Assembly (NCBI GenBank): GCA_022573285.1
Contig: JACZUF010000004.1
Coordinates: forward strand, 66,827-130,826
Reading direction: 5' to 3'
Source: Chloroflexota bacterium
GTDB lineage: Bacteria > Chloroflexota > Dehalococcoidia > Lucifugimonadales > UBA3495
DNA length: 64,000 nt
In this document: in pieces, positions 26,082 through 33,598 of the stretch
Layout: each line of letters starts with the position of its first letter
Position numbering within the stretch: position 1 is the first letter of the stretch
Program-made: the position numbers and the translations under genes
Notes under the pieces: model-generated
The model's database searches: none
Told to the model about the DNA's origin: nothing
What the model saw: only the letters and a program-made list of their open reading frames with translations

Positions 26082-27359
26082 CTATTTGCCTCCGTCGAAC
26101 GCTTCTTCGAAAGAGCGAACGCTAGGCTTGATCGAAAGCGGGTTCACCACTTCCTCCACCGCTTCTTGGGTCTTGAGCCCGTTGCCGGTAATATAAACAA
26201 CGGTCAGTTCGTCGGGCTTGATGGCCCCTGACTTGGCCAGGTGCTTGAGCCCCGACATCGTCACGCCGCCGGCCGTCTCGGTGAAGATGCCCTCGGTCTC
26301 GGCCAGCAGTTTTATGCCATCTACTATATCCGATTCCGGGACCGCATAGGCGGACCCGCCGGATCTCTCAATCACCCTTAGGGCGTAGATGCCGTCGGCG
26401 GGGTTCCCGATGGCCAAGGACTTTGCCAGGCTCTTCGGCCGAACCGGAATAACTTGGGTTTGGCCGTTGGCCCATGCGGTCACAATCGGCGAACAACCTT
26501 CCGCCTGGGTCATGTGCATCTTGGTGGTGACGCCGGGATGATGGACAGTGTTCTGGTCCACGCCGAAGGAGCTGGACGCCACCCCTTCCAAGAGCCCCAG
26601 GCAGGCGAGCTCGTTGAAGCCCTTCCAGATCTTGGTGAACATGGCGCCGGAGGCTGAGGGCACCACCACGTGGTCCGGCAGCCGCCAGCCCAATTGTTCC
26701 GCAACCTCGTAACCCAGGGTCTTGCTGCCCTCGGCGTAATAGGGCCGCATGTTGATATTGACGAAAGCCCAGGGGTAATCGTCGGCCAACTCGCTGCAGA
26801 GACGGTTCACTTCGTCATAGGTGCCGTCGACCGACACCAGCACTGGGTTGTAAATGGCGGCGCCGATGATCTTGCCCCGCTCCAGATCGGAGGGTATGAA
26901 GACCACGGCGCGGACGCCGGCCCGGGCGCAATGGGCGGCGACGCTGCAAGCCAAGTTGCCGGTGGACGCGCAGGCTATGGTCTCGTAGCCGAACTCGAGT
27001 GCCTTGGTTGCCGCCACGGAGACCACCCGGTCCTTGAATGAGAACGACGGGTTGACGCTGTCGTTCTTGATGTACAGGTTGTTGAGGCCCAACCGTTTGC
27101 CCAAGCCCTTGGCCTTGATCAGCGGAGTGAAGCCCGCCATGATGTCCACGGGGTCGTCGCCTTCAGCGGGAAGCAGGTCCTTGTACCGCCAGATGCTGAG
27201 GGGGCCCTTGGCGATGCTGTCCTGATTGATCACTTCGGAGATGGTGGCATAGTCGTAGACCACTTCCAGAGGCCCAAAGCAAAAGTCGCATACATTCAGG
27301 GGTTCCGCCGGGTATTCCCTGCCGCATTCACGGCATTTGAGTCCATTTACGAAAGCCAC
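26082..27359 (-). CDS. thrC: Threonine synthase-like PLP enzyme with N-terminal zinc ribbon
   Basis: 425 aa from GTG 27359; an upstream TTG (27398) overlaps the AGGAGG site that serves the GTG. Cys9, Cys12, Cys24 and Cys27 (KCRECG, CDFCFG) form a zinc ribbon. PLP Lys109 sits in NPSFSFKDR, followed by ASTGNLACSVAAH (phosphate loop). It resembles the archaeal/Thermus class of threonine synthases, which convert phosphohomoserine to threonine. Linkage to a NIL protein and a sulfur carrier leaves open that it takes part in protein-thiocarboxylate sulfur chemistry, as other enzymes of this fold (CysM) do. First gene of the operon. Confidence 0.88.
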   Translation of the reverse strand: MAFVNGLKCRECGREYPAEPLNVCDFCFGPLEVVYDYATISEVINQDSIAKGPLSIWRYKDLLPAEGDDPVDIMAGFTPLIKAKGLGKRLGLNNLYIKNDSVNPSFSFKDRVVSVAATKALEFGYETIACASTGNLACSVAAHCARAGVRAVVFIPSDLERGKIIGAAIYNPVLVSVDGTYDEVNRLCSELADDYPWAFVNINMRPYYAEGSKTLGYEVAEQLGWRLPDHVVVPSASGAMFTKIWKGFNELACLGLLEGVASSSFGVDQNTVHHPGVTTKMHMTQAEGCSPIVTAWANGQTQVIPVRPKSLAKSLAIGNPADGIYALRVIERSGGSAYAVPESDIVDGIKLLAETEGIFTETAGGVTMSGLKHLAKSGAIKPDELTVVYITGNGLKTQEAVEEVVNPLSIKPSVRSFEEAFDGGK

Positions 27360-27408
27360 CGGGGTTGGTTCCTCCTGGCCGTTGAAAGGCCGGGCCAAAA
27401 GCCCAAAT

Positions 27409-27435
27409 CAGCCTGGAAACTATGCCTCCAGGCTG
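27409..27435 (-). promoter_or_regulatory. Stem-loop in the thrC leader
   Basis: CAGCCTGGA pairs perfectly with TCCAGGCTG around a 9-nt loop, about 50 bp upstream of the thrC start. A smaller GGCCTTTCAACGGCC hairpin lies between it and the ribosome site. No U-run follows, so attenuation is possible but not shown. Confidence 0.4.
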
Positions 27436-27517
27436 CCCGTGATAGTAACAAAGGCCCTATGTGTTGTCAACTTGAGCCACGCCTGGCGGGCCCTCCTCAC
27501 GAGGCTGGCGAACGCCT

Positions 27518-27547
27518 TGGTTTCGGCTTGGTCCACGGTGATATAAT
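27518..27547 (+). promoter_or_regulatory. Candidate promoter for the NhaA gene
   Basis: TTGGTT (27518-27523), an 18-bp spacer and TATAAT (27542-27547) lie in the divergent gap between thrC and the antiporter. The leader also holds a tiny frame MAAKMRSEIVPS (from ATG 27576). The remainder of this gap holds nothing else I can name. Confidence 0.5.
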
Positions 27548-27715
27548 CCTCCGGGCGTTCGCCCCATCGGCGTTCATGGCCGCCAAGATGCGCTCCGAAA
27601 TTGTTCCGTCATAAAATAACGGTCCGCCCTGAGATTTATCAAATAGGGTAGTGCTCTGCTCCGCCCGCACCACATAAACCTCCTCCAGCAATTCTCCATA
27701 CCGCTGATCATCGGC

Positions 27716-28945
27716 GTGATCGCCGGCTTGGTCTTTGCCAACATCGACATCCACGCCTACGAAGACATGGTGGACTACCACATCTTCGGCGACAACACCA
27801 AGATCTTCGGCAAATCTGTCACGGTCCATTTCCTCGTCAACGAGATCTTCATGGTGTTCTTCTTCGGCATCGCCACCAAGGAGATCACCGAGTCGGCGCT
27901 GCCCGGCGGGGCGCTGAACCCCCTCCGCAAGGCCATCAACCCCCTGATGGGCACCCTGGGCGGGATCCTGGGACCGGCGGGGCTGTTCTTCCTGCTGGCC
28001 TGGGTTTTCTACGGCGGGTCCAGCGAATTTAGCATCGTGGCCAACGGCTGGGGCATCCCCACCGCCACCGACATCGCCCTGGCCTGGCTCGCGGCCCGCG
28101 TCATCTTCGGGGCCTCCCACCCGGCGGTCAACTTTCTGCTGTTGCTGGCGGTGGCCGACGACGCCATCGGCCTGGGGATCATCGCCGTGTTCTACCCGGA
28201 CCCGGAACATCCCGTAGTCGCTTCCTGGCTGCTGTTGGTGGTCGCCGGCATGGCCGCGGCCTACGTCATGCGCCGTTTCGATGTGCGCTACTGGCAAATC
28301 TACGTCCTGATCGCCGGGGGGCTAAGCTGGGTCGGCCTGGTCAAGTCGTCCATTGAACCGGCCCTGGCCTTGGTGGTCATAGTGCCTTTCCTGCCTGGAC
28401 CCCAGACAACCCACGGCCTGTTTGAAGAGGACGAATACGAATTTGAGCACACCCATCCCGAAGGCGCAGAGGCCGTTCCAACCGGCGCGGCGCTGTCCGA
28501 GAACCCCACAGAGGATGAAGAACTGCACCACCGCCATGCCCCCCTGGACGCTTTCGAGCACGATCTCAAGCTGCCCGTGGACTTCGGCCTGTTCTTCTTC
28601 GCCTTCTTCAACGCGGGAGTCGCCTTCGCCAGCATCACCCAGGTCACCTTTATCGTCCTGATCTCGCTGATCGCCGGCAAAACCGTGGGCATCACGCTGT
28701 TCTCCTGGGTGGGAGAAAGGCTAGGGTTCCCATTGCCCGACGGCATGGGCGTCAAGCACCTTTTGGTGGCCTCCATTATCGCCGGTCTGGGACTGACCGT
28801 TGCCCTGTTCGTGGCCGGCAAGGCCTACGATGACCCGGCCTTCCGAGACCCGGCCAAGATGGGCGCAGTGCTCAGCGCCGGGGCGGCCATTATCGCCTTC
28901 GCCGTAGGGCGTTTGCTCAGGGTCAAAGACGGCTCGGACAAGTGA
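27716..28945 (+). CDS. nhaA: NhaA-type Na+/H+ antiporter, start uncertain
   Basis: Membrane exchanger; 409 aa from GTG 27716. GIPTATDIALAW holds the NhaA aspartate (Asp119) and AVADDAIGLGIIAVFY the Asp148-Asp149 pair, spaced almost as Asp133/163/164 of E. coli. The frame is open back to 27647 and the upstream codons read LLQQFSIPLIIG, an NhaA-like TM1, so the true start is probably upstream at a rare codon such as CTG 27656; no ATG exists. A cytoplasmic loop at about residues 230-280 is rich in Glu, Asp and His (EEDEYEFEHTHPEG, EDEELHHRHAP), unlike E. coli NhaA. Confidence 0.85.
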   Translation: MIAGLVFANIDIHAYEDMVDYHIFGDNTKIFGKSVTVHFLVNEIFMVFFFGIATKEITESALPGGALNPLRKAINPLMGTLGGILGPAGLFFLLAWVFYGGSSEFSIVANGWGIPTATDIALAWLAARVIFGASHPAVNFLLLLAVADDAIGLGIIAVFYPDPEHPVVASWLLLVVAGMAAAYVMRRFDVRYWQIYVLIAGGLSWVGLVKSSIEPALALVVIVPFLPGPQTTHGLFEEDEYEFEHTHPEGAEAVPTGAALSENPTEDEELHHRHAPLDAFEHDLKLPVDFGLFFFAFFNAGVAFASITQVTFIVLISLIAGKTVGITLFSWVGERLGFPLPDGMGVKHLLVASIIAGLGLTVALFVAGKAYDDPAFRDPAKMGAVLSAGAAIIAFAVGRLLRVKDGSDK

Positions 28946-28998
28946 TATACTCGTGCCTGCGGACCCGATTCTGAATCGGATTTTAGGAGCCCCATGCG

Positions 28999-29286
28999 AT
29001 GATCGGCGTACTCACGCACCACTGGGCAAAACCGGACAAGATCGAAGCGGCGAAGAAGCTGTTGGACGGCAACGGCCTGGCCCAGAGCAAAGCACCCGGC
29101 TACGGAAGCCGTCTGACGTTTATCTCCCTAAGTGACCCCACCAAGATCTCGACCCTGGTCACCTGGGACTCCACCGAAATCTACGACGCCTGGCGTGCCA
29201 GCCCCGAGCGGGCGGCCGCCATGCAAGGGGCCGACGAGCTATGGGCCAAACCGGCTGAGTCCGAACGGTTCCAGATGGCCGGATAG
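28999..29286 (+). CDS. Antibiotic biosynthesis monooxygenase-like (ABM) small protein
   Basis: 95 aa with the ferredoxin-like layout of the ABM/dimeric alpha-beta barrel family: MIGVLTHHWAKPDKIEAAKKLL first strand and helix, GYGSRLTFISLSDPTKISTLVTWDS middle strands, and the AWRASPERAAAM helix. Start ATG 28999 follows AGGAG. The gene ends 12 bp before the next gene, an AGPS-like flavoprotein, and they are probably cotranscribed. Specific activity is unknown; family members act as small monooxygenases, haem-degrading enzymes or sensors. Confidence 0.75.
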   Translation: MIGVLTHHWAKPDKIEAAKKLLDGNGLAQSKAPGYGSRLTFISLSDPTKISTLVTWDSTEIYDAWRASPERAAAMQGADELWAKPAESERFQMAG

Positions 29287-29298
29287 TGGGAGACGATT

Positions 29299-30909
29299 AT
29301 GGCCAAGCGAAGTTTCTGGGCCTGGGGCATGGAGCCGGACGAGCCAACCGCCGAGCAGATGAAGACCGCCGCGGAGGCGCTGGCCAAACGATATAACGTT
29401 AGCCTGACCCCGGTAACACCGCCCAGACCGTCGGACCTATCTTTGCGCAAGCCCCGCATCACGCCTCCTTCGTCATTGACCGCCATCTGCGCCAGCGACG
29501 ACCACGACCGGGCGGTCCACACCTACGGGCGCAGCTTCCGGGACCGCATCCGGGCCTTCAATTTGGATTTTCCCAATCCGCCCGACGTGGTGGCCCGTCC
29601 CCGTAACGAACAGGACGTCGAAGCCGTGCTGGAGTGGTGCTCCACCTCCGGTCACGCCGCCATCCCCTTCGGCGGTGGCAGTTCCACCGTGGCCGGGTTC
29701 GAGCCGCCCGAGGGCTACGACGGCATCGTGACCATCGACATGGGCGGGTTGGGCCAGGTGTTGGAGATCGACGACGTATCCCGCTCCGCCCGCATCCAGG
29801 GCGGGGTCTACGGCCCTGCTTTGGAAGACCAACTGCGGCCCCACGGCTTCACCCTGCGCCACTACCCTCAGAGCTTCGAGTTCTCCACCCTGGGCGGCTG
29901 GATCGCCACCCGCTCGGGAGGCCATTACGCCACCAACCAGACCCACATAGACGACATGGTGGAGTCGGTGCGGATGGTGACTCCTTCGGGATTGTGGGAG
30001 TCCCGGCGTTTGCCGGGCAGCGGCGCCGGCCCCAGCCCCGACCGGATGGCCATCGGCAGCGAGGGCATCTTGGGCATCATCACCGAAGCCTGGATGCGCA
30101 TCCAGGCCAGGCCCGTATTCCGGGCGTCGGCCGGGGTGACTTTCCCCACCTTCGCCGCCGGGGCCGAGGCCGCCCGCCACATCGTGCAGACCAAGCTCTG
30201 GCCCGCCAACTGCCGTCTCCTTGACCCGGTGGAGGCCGCGTCAGCCGCGGGGATGGACGGCGCCAATGCGTTGTTGCTGCTGGGGTTCGAGTCGGCCGAG
30301 GTGCCCCAGGGCGAGTTCATCCGCCACGCCGTGGACATAGCCCGAGAGGCCGGCGGGACCATCGACGAGGCCGACGTCCGGGTCTCAGACGGTTCAGGCG
30401 GAGACTCGGAACGCGGCACGGGCCGCCAAGGCTCGGTGGGAACGTGGCGCAACTCTTTCTTGAACGCTCCCTACCTGAAGAACCATCAAGCCGGGCTGGG
30501 ACTGGTGGCCGAGACCATGGAGACCGCCATCACCTGGGACCGTTGGCCCGCCTTGGACGAGATGGTGCGGGGCGCGCTCCAGGGCGCTCTGGACCGGGTC
30601 TGCGGCGGAGGCAGCGTCTCGTGCCGGTTCACCCACGTGTACACGGACGGGCCAGCCCCCTACTTCACCTTCGAGGGCATGGGCCGGCTGGGGGCCGAGT
30701 TGGAGATGTACGCCGAGATCAAGCAGGCGGCTTCAGACGCTATCATGGCCGCCGGTGGCACCATCACCCACCACCACGCCGTGGGCCGGCTGCACCGGCC
30801 CTGGTACGACCGGCAACGTCCCGAACTGTTCGCCCAGGCGTTGCGGGCCGTCAAGCGGACTCTGGACCCCAACGGGGTGTTGAACCCTGGGCTTTTGATC
30901 GACGCGTAG
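29299..30909 (+). CDS. FAD-linked oxidase related to alkyldihydroxyacetonephosphate synthase
   Basis: 536 aa PCMH/VAO-type flavoprotein. FAD patches: IPFGGGSSTVAGFEP, IQGGVYGPALEDQL, YPQSFEFSTLGGWIATRSGG and MAIGSEGILGII. Two features are specific to the ether-lipid enzyme AGPS: the YGRSFRDRIRAFNLDF lead-in and the histidine run in GGTITHHHAVGRLHRPW close to the C-terminus. The end is LDPNGVLNPGLL. AGPS swaps the acyl group of acyl-DHAP for a fatty alcohol. The N-terminus begins FWAWGMEPDEPT, also seen in AGPS-like bacterial proteins. Ether-lipid synthesis is inference; other glcD-like oxidases share the FAD fold. Preceded by a small ABM gene. Confidence 0.85.
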   Translation: MAKRSFWAWGMEPDEPTAEQMKTAAEALAKRYNVSLTPVTPPRPSDLSLRKPRITPPSSLTAICASDDHDRAVHTYGRSFRDRIRAFNLDFPNPPDVVARPRNEQDVEAVLEWCSTSGHAAIPFGGGSSTVAGFEPPEGYDGIVTIDMGGLGQVLEIDDVSRSARIQGGVYGPALEDQLRPHGFTLRHYPQSFEFSTLGGWIATRSGGHYATNQTHIDDMVESVRMVTPSGLWESRRLPGSGAGPSPDRMAIGSEGILGIITEAWMRIQARPVFRASAGVTFPTFAAGAEAARHIVQTKLWPANCRLLDPVEAASAAGMDGANALLLLGFESAEVPQGEFIRHAVDIAREAGGTIDEADVRVSDGSGGDSERGTGRQGSVGTWRNSFLNAPYLKNHQAGLGLVAETMETAITWDRWPALDEMVRGALQGALDRVCGGGSVSCRFTHVYTDGPAPYFTFEGMGRLGAELEMYAEIKQAASDAIMAAGGTITHHHAVGRLHRPWYDRQRPELFAQALRAVKRTLDPNGVLNPGLLIDA

Positions 30910-30933
30910 GGCCGAACGCGGCTATCGCCCAAC

Positions 30934-30966
30934 CCGTAGGGGCACGGCAATGCCGTGCCCCTACGG
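30934..30966. repeat. Family A palindrome, copy 6
   Basis: CCGTAGGGGCACGGC-AAT-GCCGTGCCCCTACGG, 15-bp perfect arms. It follows the AGPS-like gene by 24 bp. Confidence 0.9.
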
Positions 30967-31065
30967 TTATCAAAATCATTTCTCAGCTTTTGAAGCAATC
31001 CGTAACCGACAGCCTCCCCGTTGGCACCGAGTCCCCGCCGGCCCATTAACCTTGCGCGCACGACG

Positions 31066-31094
31066 TTGAACCGCCCTCGCCCGGCCTGTACAAT
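31066..31094 (+). promoter_or_regulatory. Promoter of MFS gene
   Basis: TTGAAC (31066-31071), a 17-bp spacer and TACAAT (31089-31094), 25 bp upstream of the ATG at 31120. Confidence 0.7.
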
Positions 31095-31119
31095 GGGGCA
31101 CCTACCGTAGAGGGTGAGC

Positions 31120-32505
31120 ATGCTTAGGTTCGGAATGACGCCGGCCGGATTTGCGCTGGGAAAGCGCAACGTCCACTACTCCTGGGTAATCGTCGGTGTC
31201 GCCTCATTGATGTGGATGACCAGCTCCGGCATGCGCTTCGCCGCCAGCCTGTTGGTGGACGAGTTCAACAAGCCGGAGTATTTCGGCTGGAGCATCGGGG
31301 CCATCACCCTCGGGTTCACCATTCAGTGGATCATATCGGGAGCACTGGGTCCCGTTTGTGGATGGCTGGGCGACCAACACGGCGTGCGCCGTGTCATGTG
31401 GGGCGGCGGAATTCTGTTCATCGCCGGGATGGTCCTGACCGGCTCCATGAACCACCTTTGGCAATTCTACCTGTACTTCGGCGTCATCCTGGCGGCCGGC
31501 ATGGCCGCATTCCAGGTCACCCTGGTTGCCGGCGTGACCCTATGGTTCCGGAAGCAACTGGGCCTGGCCATGGGGATTCTGCAGGCGCTGCAGGGACTGG
31601 GCACCGCCGCCGCCATCCTCATGGTGTTCATCATCTTCGACCAATTCGGACTGCGCTGGACATTTTGGATCCCTGGAATAGCCGGCGGGGCGCTCCTCCT
31701 ATACCTGACGCGCTACTTCCATAACGAACCCGCTGAAATTGGCCTACGGCCGTGGGGCGCGCCGGACGACGAGCCCATCCGCAGGCTGCAGAGCAACGAC
31801 GTGGCCAAGGTGCGCACCAATGTCTTCCTGAAACAGGCCCAGAAGACCAACGCCTTCTGGAACCTGGTGGGGATCCATTTCTGGGGCTGCGCCGGGCACA
31901 ACATCATCCTGATCCTGCTGGTCGCCATGGCCACCGACTCCGGACTTTCCAAGGGCATGGCGGTGGCGGTGTACCTCACCCTCACCATCGTCAGCACCCT
32001 CACCCGGTTCGCAGTGCCGGTGCTGGCCGACCGCTTCGGCGCCAAGACGGTGATGAAGATCTGTTTCTCGGCCCAGACCTTCCCCCTGCTGCTCTTGCTG
32101 ATTTCCCAGGACGTGTCGACCTACTTCGTGTTCGCCGCGCTCTTCGGCTTCGGTATGGGCGGCGAGATGACCGCCTTCCCCATCATCAACCGCCAGTACT
32201 ACGGCGACGCGCCCACGGGAACGACCTATGGGTGGCAGATGGCCGGAGCGGGCATCGGAATGGCCATCGGGCCGGTGCTGGGCGGGTTCTTGAGGGACTG
32301 GACCAACTCCTATGACTGGTCCATCATCCTATCCTTCGGTCTTAGCATGATCGCCGTGGGCTGCATCTTTTTACTGCCCTCCACGGCCCACCACCAACTG
32401 CCCCATTGGGAAGACGCTTTGCCCCCCGAAGCCCGGACGGCTGGAGGGTATGGCACGCCCGCTGCTGTCCCCGCCTCCAGTGGCGGAGACGGTTCCGACG
32501 ATTAA
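31120..32505 (+). CDS. MFS transporter (OxlT/monocarboxylate-like)
   Basis: 461 aa from ATG 31120, with AGAGGG six bases upstream. Twelve helices are visible. VHYSWVIVGVASLMWMTSSG starts TM1, and GWLGDQHGVRRVMWGGG is the TM2-3 motif. A TM4-5 patch GMAAFQVTLVAGVTLWFRKQLGLAMGI resembles the oxalate:formate antiporter group, which moves organic anions. A central loop (about residues 205-235) is polar. The C-terminus is a soluble, Pro/Ala/Ser-rich tail. It follows the AGPS-like gene but has its own promoter. Substrate is unproven. Confidence 0.86.
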   Translation: MLRFGMTPAGFALGKRNVHYSWVIVGVASLMWMTSSGMRFAASLLVDEFNKPEYFGWSIGAITLGFTIQWIISGALGPVCGWLGDQHGVRRVMWGGGILFIAGMVLTGSMNHLWQFYLYFGVILAAGMAAFQVTLVAGVTLWFRKQLGLAMGILQALQGLGTAAAILMVFIIFDQFGLRWTFWIPGIAGGALLLYLTRYFHNEPAEIGLRPWGAPDDEPIRRLQSNDVAKVRTNVFLKQAQKTNAFWNLVGIHFWGCAGHNIILILLVAMATDSGLSKGMAVAVYLTLTIVSTLTRFAVPVLADRFGAKTVMKICFSAQTFPLLLLLISQDVSTYFVFAALFGFGMGGEMTAFPIINRQYYGDAPTGTTYGWQMAGAGIGMAIGPVLGGFLRDWTNSYDWSIILSFGLSMIAVGCIFLLPSTAHHQLPHWEDALPPEARTAGGYGTPAAVPASSGGDGSDD

Positions 32506-32525
32506 AATCTCGACGGCTCATGGGC

Positions 32526-32563
32526 GTAGGGGCACGGCCCCGATGGCATCGGGGTGCCCTTAC
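32526..32563. repeat. Family A palindrome, copy 7 (imperfect)
   Basis: GTAGGGGCACGGCCCCGATG and CATCGGGGTGCCCTTAC form an imperfect hairpin. It ends 18 bp before the nuclease start codon and may separate or regulate it. Confidence 0.75.
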
Positions 32564-32580
32564 ATCTGCACCCTCAAACC

Positions 32581-33309
32581 ATGAATACAAAAAATCCAGG
32601 CCCCACGATTTCCGCCACCGAACTGGGGACTTACGCCCGTTCTCGCTTCTGTCCCCGTTGCGCCTGGGTCCGGCTCCACATCAAGAAGCTGCCCTACCAG
32701 AGCTTTCCCGGCATCTTCAGCAGCATCGACCGCTACAACAAGTTGATCGTCCACAACCATTTCGACCGGGAGGGTCACGCCCCGTCGTGGCTGGCCGAAC
32801 TGGGGGAAACCGGCGAGTACCTGGAACCGCCCCACTGGTCCAGTTTCAAGACTCTGGACGAGGAAACCGGGATTACCCTCCGGGGCGAGGCCGACGGCAT
32901 CTTCAAACTGGCCGGCGGCTCTTACGTGATCGTCGACTACAAGACGTCCCGTTACTCCCCGGCCCAGCAGGGCATGTTCAAGAATTACGAGGTGCAACTC
33001 AACGCCTACGCGCTGATCGCCGAACGGTTGGGGCTGTCACCGGTCTCCAAGCTGGCCCTGGTCTACATGGAGCCGGCCACAGATGCCGAGACGGCCCAGG
33101 AACCCAGTCTGATCGACAGCCGGGGCTTCACGATGGGCTTCCTCGCCAGGGTTGTGGAAGTGGAGCTTAAGCAGGAGAAGCTGCTGCCGCCCTTACTCCG
33201 CAAGGCACGGCGCATCTGGGACATGACCACCCCGCCTTCCGGAATCGGAGACTGCAAAGACTGCGCGGCTGTAAGCGGACTGATCGAAGCCTTAGGTGGC
33301 TCTCCCTAG
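32581..33309 (+). CDS. PD-(D/E)XK nuclease family protein (Cas4/RecB-like)
   Basis: 242 aa. The nuclease core is GEAD (residues 102-105) and IVDYKTS (Asp119, Lys121), followed by the QLNAYALIAERLG helix of the RecB/Cas4 group. Cysteine pairs at Cys24/Cys27 (FCPRC) and near the C-terminus (DCKDC) could hold a zinc or Fe-S cluster, as in Cas4 and AddB, though Cas4 uses a 1+3 pattern. ATG 32581 is chosen; GTG 32554 lies within the upstream repeat. No CRISPR array or other cas gene is in the window. Its role in DNA end processing is inferred. A strong hairpin terminator follows. Confidence 0.82.
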   Translation: MNTKNPGPTISATELGTYARSRFCPRCAWVRLHIKKLPYQSFPGIFSSIDRYNKLIVHNHFDREGHAPSWLAELGETGEYLEPPHWSSFKTLDEETGITLRGEADGIFKLAGGSYVIVDYKTSRYSPAQQGMFKNYEVQLNAYALIAERLGLSPVSKLALVYMEPATDAETAQEPSLIDSRGFTMGFLARVVEVELKQEKLLPPLLRKARRIWDMTTPPSGIGDCKDCAAVSGLIEALGGSP

Positions 33310-33336
33310 CGTCAAATCTCCTCAGCGAAGATACGA

Positions 33337-33383
33337 AAATCCCCCCTTGGCCCCCCCTTGGCAAAGGGGGGTTGGGGGGATTT
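33337..33383. terminator. Strong bidirectional hairpin between convergent genes
   Basis: AAATCCCCCCTTGG pairs with GGTTGGGGGGATTT, with an inner CCCCCCCTTGGCAAAGGGGGG hairpin. It sits between the nuclease gene (+) and the quinone oxidoreductase (-). Confidence 0.75.
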
Positions 33384-33450
33384 CCGTTGCTCCATGGAAA
33401 ATTATTTGCCAGAGCTAGTGGTTCGACAATCGTGCTTTGGCTGCTGTGCG

Positions 33451-33477
33451 TTAGGGCGGGTTTAAAACCCGCCCCTA
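33451..33477. repeat. Family A palindrome, copy 8
   Basis: TAGGGCGGGTTT / AAAACCCGCCCCTA. The left flank GGTTCGACAATCG partly resembles the GTTTCGACAACC block of the 85-bp units. Confidence 0.8.
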
Positions 33478-33561
33478 CAACACCGATGCAAACCCACTTA
33501 CCCTGTTCACCCTGAGCGGGCAATTCGCAAACATGGCCCGAAAACCTAACAACTCCTGTCC

Positions 33562-33579
33562 ACCGAAGGTATTTGGGTC
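33562..33579. repeat. Left member of an 18-bp inverted repeat
   Basis: ACCGAAGGTATTTGGGTC, an exact inverted copy of 35482-35499. Similarity extends about 10 bp further inward with four transitions (CAGACTCAGC versus TGGGCTCAAC). The pair brackets the quinone oxidoreductase and zinc-ribbon/HTH genes. Confidence 0.85.
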
Positions 33580-33598
33580 CAGACTCAGCCTGGCCTGG

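Noticed and set aside
27497..28297. 266-codon minus-strand frame over the antiporter start
   Set aside because: Highly charged shadow of NhaA codons with no homology; it would also overlap the promoter region.
32581..33309. CRISPR-Cas locus suggested by the Cas4-like gene
   Set aside because: No regularly spaced direct repeats and no cas1/cas2 or effector genes in the window; the palindromes have irregular spacing of kilobases.
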